This document shows, in pieces, positions 54,600 to 62,618 of a stretch of DNA of 64,000 bases. This stretch comes from Woronichinia sp035285405 (GTDB lineage Bacteria > Cyanobacteriota > Cyanobacteriia > Cyanobacteriales > Microcystaceae): assembly GCA_035285405.1 (NCBI GenBank), contig JAYKJI010000366.1:5989-69988 (forward strand), read 5' to 3'. A model generated the notes under the pieces. It saw nothing but the letters and a program-made list of their open reading frames with translations. It made no database searches and had not been told where the DNA came from. The position numbers and the translations under genes are program-made. Position 1 is the first letter of the stretch. The number at the start of each line of letters is the position of its first letter.

Positions 54600-54643
54600 C
54601 CTCAAGAGTTCTTCCCTGTTAGAGACTACTCTTGGGGCTTTTT
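54600..54643 (+). terminator. Rho-independent terminator of the phasin gene, overlapping the hpnA 3' end
   Basis: CCTCAAGAGT (54600-54609) pairs with ACTCTTGGGG (54628-54637) over 10 bp with one G-U pair, followed by CTTTTT. It lies 48 nt after the phasin stop. Its right part covers the last codons of the convergent hpnA. Confidence 0.7.
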
Positions 54644-55632
54644 GTCTGAACATAACCCGCTTCTCTAAACCAATTGACCGCATCCTGAAGAGCCATTTTA
54701 ATTGGGGATTGAGGCAGGCCCAGTTGTTCAACGGCCTTCGTTGCATCATAGTACATTGTCTGGGCTGACATCCGCACACCATCCAGGGGAACAGAAGGGT
54801 TTTTACCTAGGGGAGCTAGGATTTGCTCGTCAATCCAGGCCACGGTTAGGGGTAACCAAAGGGGAACCGTTTGTTGAGGGGCTGGTATGCCGGTAATTTC
54901 AGCCAATTGTTCCAAAATCATTTTTAAACTGAGGTTTTGATGACCCAGAATATAGCGATCGCCGCTTTTCCCCTTTTGCCAGGCTAAGAGATGACCTTGG
55001 GCCACATCCCGTACATCAATTAAATTCAGACCCGTATCCACATAGGCGGGCATTTGACGACGTAGAAAGCGCAGAATAATTTCTCCGGTTGGGGTCGGTT
55101 TAATATCCCAGGGGCCAATGGGAGTACTAGGATTAACGATAATGATCGGTTGGCCCTGTTGAGCCGCTTGTACAGCCTCCTGTTCAGCCCAATATTTAGA
55201 TTGTTTGTAGGCTCCAATCAGATTTTTGACCGGACTTTGATAGCTTTCATCGGTGAGTTGACCATCCTGGCGAACGCCGATCGCGGCCACGGAACTGGTA
55301 TAAACAGTGCGCTCAATGCCAGCTTTCCGGGCAGCGGCCAGAATATTACGGGTGCCGAGGACATTACTCTGGTAAAGCTGATCTCGATCTTTTTGCCAAA
55401 GGGAATAGTGGGCCGCTACATGAAAAAGACCATCACAACCTCGCATTTTTGGGGCTAAATCAGGATCATTCAAATCACCAGCTACCCGTTCAATGGCCAG
55501 ATTTTTCAGATTATCCGCCGGATTCTGAGGACGAATGAGGGCCCGAACTTGATGACCCTCTGCTAATAATAGACGAATGAGATTGGCTCCCACAAAACCT
55601 GTGCCGCCGGTCACAAAAAAGCGTTGTCCCAT
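54619..55632 (-). CDS. hpnA: Hopanoid-associated sugar epimerase HpnA-like
   Basis: This 337-residue NAD(P)-dependent extended SDR has FFVTGGTGFVGANLIRLLLA at the N-terminus (Rossmann GxxGxxG), GLFHVAAHYSLW, TSSVAAIG, and YKQSKYWAE (Tyr-Lys pair). Then NPSTPIGPWDIKPTPTG and NLIDVRDVAQGHLLAW, blocks typical of HpnA. It is linked to hopanoid side-chain synthesis in relatives, but the exact step is not proven. ATG 55632 is preferred over the in-frame 55701. Confidence 0.85.
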   Translation of the reverse strand: MGQRFFVTGGTGFVGANLIRLLLAEGHQVRALIRPQNPADNLKNLAIERVAGDLNDPDLAPKMRGCDGLFHVAAHYSLWQKDRDQLYQSNVLGTRNILAAARKAGIERTVYTSSVAAIGVRQDGQLTDESYQSPVKNLIGAYKQSKYWAEQEAVQAAQQGQPIIIVNPSTPIGPWDIKPTPTGEIILRFLRRQMPAYVDTGLNLIDVRDVAQGHLLAWQKGKSGDRYILGHQNLSLKMILEQLAEITGIPAPQQTVPLWLPLTVAWIDEQILAPLGKNPSVPLDGVRMSAQTMYYDATKAVEQLGLPQSPIKMALQDAVNWFREAGYVQTKSPKSSL

Positions 55633-55740
55633 AATTAAATTCTTTCTTAATGTGTTCTGAATATCGTAGGTTTTATTATCAATCTGCGATCGCTTTAACA
55701 AATTTTACTCTTTCTTTTGTTAACCGAATCAGATAGAGCG

Positions 55741-55784
55741 GCGATCGCCTAATGTTGGGCGAGGGAATACCAATGGTTAAATTT
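55741..55784. repeat. Intergenic repeat, copy 1
   Basis: The stretch beginning GCGATCGCCTAATGTTGGGC (55741) and running through GAGGGAAtaccaatGGTTAAATTT resembles the stretch at 56976. The pair shares the HIP1 core, GAGGGAA, CAA-GGTTA and ATTT with small changes. It lies between hpnA and the zinc-ribbon gene. Confidence 0.5.
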
Positions 55785-55866
55785 CAGGCGAAAGACCATC
55801 ATTATCGAATTCTATTACTCTGCATACCAGCAATTCCAAATTCAAAATTTGATAGCTCTGAAAGCC

Positions 55867-56166
55867 TTACACCAAGAGGACTTTACAATTCTTGATAATT
55901 TGCTTGATCGCTGAAACGACGCAAAATCGTTCTGAATTTATTTTTGCTGCTCTGCATACTTTTCCATTGCAAGTTTTACAAGTTCCTTGCAGAATCAAAC
56001 TATTTCCCTCTTTTGTCGCCGATATGATAGAGAGATAAACAGCCTGACAACAATGGCTACACCACACATTTCCTAAAATCTTATGCTGTGCTGAGATGGG
56101 GATTTGACTCCAAATGTTTGACGCTGCAGTTGTAAATTTAGGGTTAGATAAGTTTTGGGTGGTCAT
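55867..56166 (-). CDS. Small zinc-ribbon-like protein
   Basis: This 99-residue protein has two Cys pairs, WCSHC (about 35-39) and CKTCNGKVC (about 63-71), fitting a zinc ribbon. Its middle, SIISATKEGNSLILQGTCKT, resembles small cyanobacterial zinc-finger proteins that end soon after GKV. Here a 30-residue Cys/Lys tail follows and may come from a frameshift or new sequence. Function unknown; it is in the accessory island. Confidence 0.55.
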   Translation of the reverse strand: MTTQNLSNPKFTTAASNIWSQIPISAQHKILGNVWCSHCCQAVYLSIISATKEGNSLILQGTCKTCNGKVCRAAKINSERFCVVSAIKQIIKNCKVLLV

Positions 56167-56309
56167 TGGTAGAAGTTAAAAAGTAAGGAATCACAATTTT
56201 AAAGTAATGCTAATCGTGATCTTGTATTGTTTTCTAAGCTAGATTTTTGTTCTTCACCCCAAATACGGTTAAGTGAGGGAGTCTTTACTGATTAGCGAAA
56301 AAGATGATC

Positions 56310-56348
56310 CTATAGATTTTGTTCTAATTCTTGTTCAGATTGAGTCAT
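56310..56348 (-). pseudogene. Possible relic of a type I restriction gene start
   Basis: The 12-codon frame MTQSEQELEQNL, ended by TAG at 56310-56312, looks like the start of many HsdR proteins (MTQSExxLExxL). Sequence beyond it is not open. It lies in the gap before the intact type I system and may be an older remnant. Such a short match can be chance. Confidence 0.25.
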
Positions 56349-56373
56349 GATTTAACTTAATCTGATTGCAAAA

Positions 56374-56949
56374 TTATTCTAATGTCAGTACAAGACCCCG
56401 ATAGACTTGCTCAATCGCAAAGCTAAGATTAATACTTTTGAGTTCGATGGTATCTCCTGCTTGATAGTTAATGATAATCCATTCATTGTTATCTTTTCGA
56501 TGATATAAGTCTATTTCGATGCTGGTTGAACTGACTAATAAATAATCTTGTAAGTTGGGATTATTGCGATACATTCTAAATTTGCCACCGCGATCGTAGG
56601 CTTCAGTGCTGGGGGATAGAACTTCGACAATTAAGCAGGGATAGGTAATATATTGGGTTGTAGTTTTATCGCGATCGTCACAGGTGACGCTAACATCGGG
56701 GTAGGTATAGTTATTGGTTCCAGCAATATTAACTCTTAGGTCTGAGTTACCTGTTTCGCAGCCACTTGTTTCTAGATGATTAGAAAATAAGGTAATAAAT
56801 CTGACAGAGATTAAGCTATGGTTTTTACTGCCACCGCTCATCGCATAAACTTCACCATTAATATATTCGTGTTTTTCTAGTTGTTGTTCTTCCCAGCCAA
56901 AATATTCTGCTGGGGTAAGTTGGGGAAAGTTTTCTTTGGCTGCGGTCAT
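56374..56949 (-). CDS. Uma2 family (DUF820) putative endonuclease
   Basis: This protein of about 191 residues has the common Uma2 pattern: LTPAEYFGWEEQQLEKHEYI, NGEVYAMSGGSKNHSLIS, NYTYPDVSVTCDD (fold Asp), YPCLIVEVLSPSTEAYDRGG and KFRMYRNNPNLQDYLLV. GGAG about 10 nt upstream favours ATG 56949 over 56970. It is the fifth Uma2 gene in the window and lies next to the type I restriction operon. Confidence 0.87.
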   Translation of the reverse strand: MTAAKENFPQLTPAEYFGWEEQQLEKHEYINGEVYAMSGGSKNHSLISVRFITLFSNHLETSGCETGNSDLRVNIAGTNNYTYPDVSVTCDDRDKTTTQYITYPCLIVEVLSPSTEAYDRGGKFRMYRNNPNLQDYLLVSSTSIEIDLYHRKDNNEWIIINYQAGDTIELKSINLSFAIEQVYRGLVLTLE

Positions 56950-56975
56950 TGTTAATTTACTCCGTAACATTTATA

Positions 56976-57018
56976 GCGATCGCCCGATGTGGCGTGAGGG
57001 AACATCAACGGTTAGATT
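56976..57018. repeat. Intergenic repeat, copy 2
   Basis: This stretch runs from GCGATCGCCCGATGTGGCGT through GAGGGAAcatcaacGGTTAGATTT and matches the 55741 copy with small changes. It lies directly upstream of the Uma2 gene. The two copies are 1.2 kb apart in the same orientation. Confidence 0.5.
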
Positions 57019-57110
57019 TATGGCTAAGGAATGTCACGAAAAACTGCTGATGTGGTGACTGAGTTTTTGGGAATTTTTACTAGGGTTTAAGTAGGCGATC
57101 GCCGACTAAA

Positions 57111-60100
57111 TTAAGCAGCGTTATCTTGCTTCAGGCGTTGATAAACATTCTTCATCATAAGTTCTTTAACTAAATTCCCAAATGATTGGTCTTCCAGAAT
57201 TTTTTCAAAAATCTCTTGGTTTTGCTCCATTCGTTCAATCAGTTTTTCCAGAAATGTTTCCTCAAAGGCAAATTTAAAGGTGTCAAGCTTGTTGGCTTTA
57301 GCCTGAGTTTGTAACTTTTCATCTTCTATCAACTCTGCCTCTATTTGCTCAAAAAATAGGCGATCTGCTTCTTCAAAGTCTGTGCCGAAACGCTCATTGA
57401 GTTTTTCGATAATGATGGATAAGGGGGCTTTTTCCTCTTTGGGCCGTTTAATACCTGCTTCAGTGACCGTTTCAAGTTCTCCGATTTCGCCTTTAACTAA
57501 ATCAATTGACCCTTCTTTGATTTTTTCCAGGCGATAATATTCAAGGGCAATTTCATCTACTAGCCGTACAGTATCCCCAAGGCTCCGTTTTGGTAATTTA
57601 GTTAAAAGTAACTTGGCATAGGCAAAGAATTTTTCAAGTTCTGCATCGCGGAAGGGCATAATCTGAGCCAAAAATGAATACAGGTTTGTCCATGTCCGCA
57701 GGCTCTTTTTGAATTCGTCCTGTTTATCTTCTGTTTCAAGGGCTTTATAACGCTCACAAGCGGGTTCCAATATTGCATAAAGTTGACTTTGAGCTTTCAC
57801 TGTCATTTTAGTTTTAGGGTCAAAATAAATCTTGGCAAAAGTGTTAATTTCTGAGGTGAGATAAATCTGATATTGATCTAGTTTTCCCTTGAGGTCGTAG
57901 AGATGGTTGGGATTAGGTTCTTCTTTTAGAGTCGTTAATTCGTAATAGGGTTGGAAAGATTCAAGGATTGTTTCACGACTGTTCACAAAATCAAGAATGA
58001 ATGTGTCTTCTTTACCTGGTGCTGTACGATTTAAGCGAGATAGGGTTTGGACGGCTTTAACCCCTGCTAAAGGTTTGTCCACATACATGGTGTGGAGGAG
58101 GGGTTGATCAAAGCCTGTTTGATATTTATCGGCAACGATTAGGATTTTGTATTCGTCTTGTTCAAAAATTTTGGGGAGTTCTTTAATGCCAAAGCCTGTA
58201 AGTTGAGGTTCGCTCACACCATCTGGGTATTTTTCATCAGGAAATTCGGAGTCTTTTACTTTGCCAGAAAATGCTACTAAAATTTTGATTTCTTTGCTAT
58301 AACCTTTTTCTTTAATGTAGTAGTTAAATTCCTCGAAGTAGCGTTTGGCATGGAGGCGGGATGAGGTGACGACCATTGCTTTTGCTCTGCCCCCAATTTT
58401 ATGGGCGACACAGGTACGGAAATGCTCGATGATAATTGCAGTTTTTTGGGCAAGATTATGAGGATGGAGGGATACAAATCTGGCGATCGCCTTAGCGGTC
58501 TTTTTTTTGTTTAATTCGGGGTCATCTTCTATGGCTTTGGATAGTTTTAAATAAAGTTCGTAGGTGGTGTAATTCTGTAAAACATCGAGAATAAAGCCTT
58601 CTTCAATGGCTTGGCGCATGGAGTAGAGATGGAAAGGTTCAGGTTGACCTTGACGGTTTTTCTGTCCGAAAATGGCAAGAGTTTTGGGTTTGGGAGTAGC
58701 GGTAAACGCGGAAAAGGAAATATTGGCTTGTTTCCCTCTCGTTTTAGCGGATCGGTCGGCATATTCGTCGATCAAATCTTCTGCTGTATAGTCTTCTGCT
58801 TGGTCTTCTGTCGCAGCTTCTTCGAGGGTTTGAGCCGTTAGGACTTCTTTAAGTTTTTTTGAGGATTCTCCTCCTTGAGAACTGTGGGCTTCGTCAATAA
58901 TGACGGCATAGCGACGGTCTGGAAGGGTTCCAATTTTATCGACTACATAGGGAAATTTTTGTAAGGTGGTAATAATAATGTTGGTACTGTTAGTGATTGC
59001 TTCTGCTAGTTGGTTAGCATCTTTGTCAATTTTTTGGACGACTCCCGCTTTATGTTCAAACTGATAGATGGTGTCTTGGAGTTGGCTATCAAGAACCAAA
59101 CGATCGGTAATGACAATGACGCTGTTAAAAATTCGTTCATCTTGACTGTTATGCAGTCCAGATAGGCGATAGGCAAGCCAGGCGATTGAATTACTTTTCC
59201 CTGAACCTGCGGAATGTTGAATTAAATAATTATGCCCTGCACCATTATCCCTGGCATGGTGAGTTAGTTTCCGAACGGCATCAAGTTGATGGAACCGAGG
59301 AAAAATGAGGTTTTCTTTTTTGTGGGTGCGTCCTTCAAATTCGTATTCTTCAATTTGGAGATGAACAAATCGCCCCAGGATTTCCAGCCAACTATCTTTG
59401 ACTAAAATTTTTTGCCAGAGATATTCGGTTCGGTAGCCGTCAGGATTGGGAGGATTGCCTTGGCCGTTTTGATAACCTTGTTTGAAGGGAAGCCAATAGG
59501 TTTTATCTCCATTAATACGGGTGGTCATATAGACTTCTTCGTCATCAACCGCAAAATGAACCAATGCCCGTTTTTTGAAGGTAAATAATAATTCTTGATG
59601 GTCGCGGGTGGTGTTGTATTGTTTCTGAGCGTTTTTGGTGTTTTGTCCTGTGAATTGATTTTTGAGTTCGAGAGTGGCAACGGGTAAACCATTGAGAGAT
59701 AAAACTAAGTCAACAGATTGTTTAGTTTTACTACTGAAATAAACTTGGCGGGTAACGGTGAGGCGATTTTGTTGGTAGAGCTTGATAGTATCTGGGTTTA
59801 GTCCTGATTCGGGTTTAAAATAGGCAAGTTTGAACTTTACGCCATAGTCGGTAATGCCATTGCGAATGACATCAAGGGAACCGCGCAAATCCATTTCTTT
59901 GTAGAGACGTTGAATAAATTTACTTTCAACTTCTGCACCATGAATTTTAGCCAGTTTCTCCCATTGCTTCGGCTGGCTTTTTTGTATGAATTCCAATACT
60001 CCAGCCTTGAACATACCCAGTTCGGCACTGTAGTCACTAGCATCACCTTCGGTATAGTCACCAAACTCAAGTAAGTTTTCAATAATGGCGGTTTCAAACG

Positions 60101-60131
60101 TTTTTTCTGATGTAATAGAATTCATAGTCAT
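57111..60131 (-). CDS. hsdR: Type I restriction endonuclease subunit R
   Basis: This 1006-residue motor/nuclease subunit has an N-terminal PD-(D/E)XK domain with D141, E155-L-K157 and a Gln-rich QxxQY helix (about 168-172). Helicase domains follow: Walker A SAGSGKS (307-313), DEAH at 413-416, SAFTATPKP, and DKYQTGFDQPLLHTMYVDKP plus QTLSRLNR (motif VI). A helical C-terminal domain binds the other subunits. It looks intact. It is the last gene of the operon, 18 nt after hsdS. Confidence 0.95.
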   Translation of the reverse strand: MTMNSITSEKTFETAIIENLLEFGDYTEGDASDYSAELGMFKAGVLEFIQKSQPKQWEKLAKIHGAEVESKFIQRLYKEMDLRGSLDVIRNGITDYGVKFKLAYFKPESGLNPDTIKLYQQNRLTVTRQVYFSSKTKQSVDLVLSLNGLPVATLELKNQFTGQNTKNAQKQYNTTRDHQELLFTFKKRALVHFAVDDEEVYMTTRINGDKTYWLPFKQGYQNGQGNPPNPDGYRTEYLWQKILVKDSWLEILGRFVHLQIEEYEFEGRTHKKENLIFPRFHQLDAVRKLTHHARDNGAGHNYLIQHSAGSGKSNSIAWLAYRLSGLHNSQDERIFNSVIVITDRLVLDSQLQDTIYQFEHKAGVVQKIDKDANQLAEAITNSTNIIITTLQKFPYVVDKIGTLPDRRYAVIIDEAHSSQGGESSKKLKEVLTAQTLEEAATEDQAEDYTAEDLIDEYADRSAKTRGKQANISFSAFTATPKPKTLAIFGQKNRQGQPEPFHLYSMRQAIEEGFILDVLQNYTTYELYLKLSKAIEDDPELNKKKTAKAIARFVSLHPHNLAQKTAIIIEHFRTCVAHKIGGRAKAMVVTSSRLHAKRYFEEFNYYIKEKGYSKEIKILVAFSGKVKDSEFPDEKYPDGVSEPQLTGFGIKELPKIFEQDEYKILIVADKYQTGFDQPLLHTMYVDKPLAGVKAVQTLSRLNRTAPGKEDTFILDFVNSRETILESFQPYYELTTLKEEPNPNHLYDLKGKLDQYQIYLTSEINTFAKIYFDPKTKMTVKAQSQLYAILEPACERYKALETEDKQDEFKKSLRTWTNLYSFLAQIMPFRDAELEKFFAYAKLLLTKLPKRSLGDTVRLVDEIALEYYRLEKIKEGSIDLVKGEIGELETVTEAGIKRPKEEKAPLSIIIEKLNERFGTDFEEADRLFFEQIEAELIEDEKLQTQAKANKLDTFKFAFEETFLEKLIERMEQNQEIFEKILEDQSFGNLVKELMMKNVYQRLKQDNAA

Positions 60132-60149
60132 TCTGCCTCGTCGAGACTT

Positions 60150-61529
60150 TTAGTTTGTTGTTTGATCTAGTTGAGGAACTTTAATTTTGCCTGTAACGGC
60201 TTCGCTAATCAGGGCGGTGCGATATTCTTTTTGGAGTTCGATAATACGTTTGGTTTTGGCAATTTTGGCATCAATGTGAGCCGTTTCTTTTTCGATATAT
60301 TCGCTAATCGCCTTTTGTTCTTCAAGGGGAGGAAATGGAATAGAAATCTCTCTAATACTATCAATTTGTAAGTATGCCTGGTTTGCTATCCAAAGAGCCA
60401 TAGCATCGAACTTACAGCGAATATATTTACTTTTAAAACAGTAGTTTAAGTATTCTTTTTTGCAAAAAGATAGTGGTCTAATACAAACAATATTTTGATT
60501 TAAATAAGCGCGATTGAAATTATGGCTAATGATACCAACTTGACCAACGGCTGAATTGACTACATCTGGTTTACTTCCAACAGTAGAAACCACAATATCT
60601 CCCGATGCAAGTCTAACTTTTTCAAATTCTTCTTGCTGATTATCAATTGCGATATAACTTGATCCGCTTTGGATACTACCATTTTTAATATCACTAGCTT
60701 TTACGATAGGAATGCCCGACTCGTTAAATTCACTAGATTTGAATCCTAAACCTTTAAAATATGTTGTTACATTTCTTATTTTCTGAATGTCCCAATGTTC
60801 AGGAATATCGCCAAGCCAATTGATCGCCGTCGGTTTTAATTTTACATCGGGGTTAATGCCTTTGGTGACAGCTTCATTGATAATCGCGGTTTTCTCTTCT
60901 TCGTACAGTTCGATCAGTCTTTCCTTTTGGGCGATCAGTTGGTCAATCTCTGCGGTTTTGCGATCAAGGTAGGCGGCGATCGCCCTTTGTTCTTCAGGAG
61001 GAGAAAATGAAATTTTAATGTTAAGAAATTCTTCTTGCCCTAAATTTTTCATACTTGAGCTTGTACCTGTAGCTAATATTGATAACAATTCTCTAAACGA
61101 TGAGCTTTTTAGAACAAAACTTAACCATTTTGTATGAATATCTAAATTCTCAAAAAAGACTGTTTGCCAAAGTCGATCAGGCAAAAATAGATAATCGTAA
61201 TCTTTTTCTACATAGCCACTTGCACCAACTAACTCTGGAGTATTCATTCGACTAATAATAATTGCACCCTTTTTAGGATTTACTTTTGCTCTATCAAGCT
61301 CCAAAGATAGTATTTCTTTATTTTCTTGAGGTTCAAAAACATATTTATAAACACAACTTGTTTTTAAGATTCCATAGCTCCCTTTAGATACAGGAATATC
61401 AATGGAATTAACACTTACTCCTGATTCCAAAGACTTAATCAGATACTTTAATTTTTTGATTTTCCAATGCTCAGGAATCTCACCAAGCCAAGCAATGCCA
61501 CTATCCTTATACTTTTCATACCGTTCCAT
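60150..61529 (-). CDS. hsdS: Type I restriction specificity subunit S
   Basis: This 459-residue subunit has two target recognition domains (about 1-170 and 220-390), each followed by a conserved helix: PPEEQRAIAAYLDRKTAEID and PPLEEQKAISEYIEKETAHI. Each half begins with the same type of block, IAWLGEIPEHWKIKKLKYLI and INWLGDIPEHWDIQKIRNVT. It sets the DNA sequence recognised by the M and R subunits. It starts 2 nt after a xisI gene. Confidence 0.93.
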   Translation of the reverse strand: MERYEKYKDSGIAWLGEIPEHWKIKKLKYLIKSLESGVSVNSIDIPVSKGSYGILKTSCVYKYVFEPQENKEILSLELDRAKVNPKKGAIIISRMNTPELVGASGYVEKDYDYLFLPDRLWQTVFFENLDIHTKWLSFVLKSSSFRELLSILATGTSSSMKNLGQEEFLNIKISFSPPEEQRAIAAYLDRKTAEIDQLIAQKERLIELYEEEKTAIINEAVTKGINPDVKLKPTAINWLGDIPEHWDIQKIRNVTTYFKGLGFKSSEFNESGIPIVKASDIKNGSIQSGSSYIAIDNQQEEFEKVRLASGDIVVSTVGSKPDVVNSAVGQVGIISHNFNRAYLNQNIVCIRPLSFCKKEYLNYCFKSKYIRCKFDAMALWIANQAYLQIDSIREISIPFPPLEEQKAISEYIEKETAHIDAKIAKTKRIIELQKEYRTALISEAVTGKIKVPQLDQTTN

Positions 61530-61531
61530 AA

Positions 61532-61873
61532 CTAAGCCACTCCATAACCTGAAAATTGACGCATAAACGGAGAATGTAACCCCAAAACAATATCCTCTTT
61601 CTTGACCCCTAAAGCCATCAACCTTTCCCCCAAATCAAGATCCGTAAAATTCCGTTGAATCCAAACCTTCTCATCCCTAATATCAATATGAATATAAGGC
61701 GAATAAACATACTCCTTTCCCTTCCAGCCCACATCTAAATAAAGATAATGATCCCCCTCCTTATCTAAGATTAATTCAGAAAAAAGATTTTCTTCCTTCT
61801 GAGATTGACTATAACCATAAATTTCCTGTAAAACAGAAACCACCGCATGACGTAATAACGCTAACTTATCCAT
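61532..61873 (-). CDS. xisI: XisI family protein, copy 2
   Basis: This 113-residue protein starts MDKLALLRHAVVSVLQEIYG and ends DIVLGLHSPFMRQFSGYGVA, the XisI hallmark. XisI is named for control of fdxN element excision in heterocystous cyanobacteria, but it is common where no such element is known. Its first codons overlap the last 13 nt of xisH, suggesting coupled translation. It is 2 nt upstream of hsdS. XisI probably partners XisH; a toxin-antitoxin-like role has been suggested for such pairs but is inference here. Confidence 0.88.
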   Translation of the reverse strand: MDKLALLRHAVVSVLQEIYGYSQSQKEENLFSELILDKEGDHYLYLDVGWKGKEYVYSPYIHIDIRDEKVWIQRNFTDLDLGERLMALGVKKEDIVLGLHSPFMRQFSGYGVA

Positions 61874-62274
61874 TGTCTGATAACCCCCAATTCTGGATCA
61901 TAAATAATTAATTTTATATTTTGTTGTTGGATAACAGCCTGAGCAAATTCAGATTGCAAAAAAGTATCATAAATCACATCAGGAACCGCTAAGAACAAAT
62001 CCCGATCAGGCTCCAACTCATCCAACATAACCCTATAATTCACAAACTGCCCCACCGCTACATGAAAAGCGAACATGGGAGAAATATCAGAAAAAGTTTT
62101 AATTTCAACCGCAATTTTTTTCTCCTGTTTAATGGCAGTTAATAATTTTTCAGCACCTAAATCAATATAGGTCGTCGCCTTTCCCCATTTCAAGAAAAAC
62201 GGATCATCCGTCACGATCCACCCCTCCTGTTCCAAAGCTTTCCTCACCACATCATGAAAAATGTCCTTTGCCAT
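61861..62274 (-). CDS. xisH: XisH family protein
   Basis: This 137-residue protein has a PD-(D/E)XK pattern: YIDLGAE (D38), AVEIKTF (E57-I-K59) and GQFVNYR (Q76 with Y80, like the QxxxY motif of RecB-type nucleases). LEPDRDLFLAVPD and YDPELGVIRQW complete the family. It is flanked by two XisI genes, 4 nt after copy 1 and 13 nt overlapping copy 2. If it is a nuclease, XisI could be its control partner (inference). Confidence 0.88.
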   Translation of the reverse strand: MAKDIFHDVVRKALEQEGWIVTDDPFFLKWGKATTYIDLGAEKLLTAIKQEKKIAVEIKTFSDISPMFAFHVAVGQFVNYRVMLDELEPDRDLFLAVPDVIYDTFLQSEFAQAVIQQQNIKLIIYDPELGVIRQWIS

Positions 62275-62278
62275 AATT

Positions 62279-62614
62279 TTAAGCTACTCCATAATCAGTA
62301 TAAGGACGTTTATGGGGAGCCTGTAACCCTAAAACAATATCCAGTCGTTCAACCCCCATCGTCACCAAATCCTCAGCAGGATTAAGATCCGTTGCATTTT
62401 GCTGAAGCCAGATCTTGCCATCCTTAATATCAAAATGAATAATCGTAAAATAAATCCGTTGAGAACCATTCCAACCCACATAGACCCAAAGATAATGATC
62501 TCGTTCCTGATCAAAAATCAATTGAGATTCTCGATCCTTTTTCTTCCGCTCATCCGTATCATAACGAGTCAACAAATCCCGAATCAATTGACAATAAAAA
62601 GTTAGTTTATCCAT
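62279..62614 (-). CDS. xisI: XisI family protein, copy 1
   Basis: This 111-residue protein starts MDKLTFYCQLIRDLLTRYD and ends DIVLGLQAPHKRPYTDYGVA. It shares the N-terminal MDKL and C-terminal DIVLGL...YGVA with copy 2, but the middle differs (about one third identity by eye), so this is an old paralogue. It starts 4 nt after the hsdM stop. Having XisI on both sides of XisH is unusual compared with the plain xisH-xisI pair. Confidence 0.85.
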   Translation of the reverse strand: MDKLTFYCQLIRDLLTRYDTDERKKKDRESQLIFDQERDHYLWVYVGWNGSQRIYFTIIHFDIKDGKIWLQQNATDLNPAEDLVTMGVERLDIVLGLQAPHKRPYTDYGVA

Positions 62615-62618
62615 TGCA

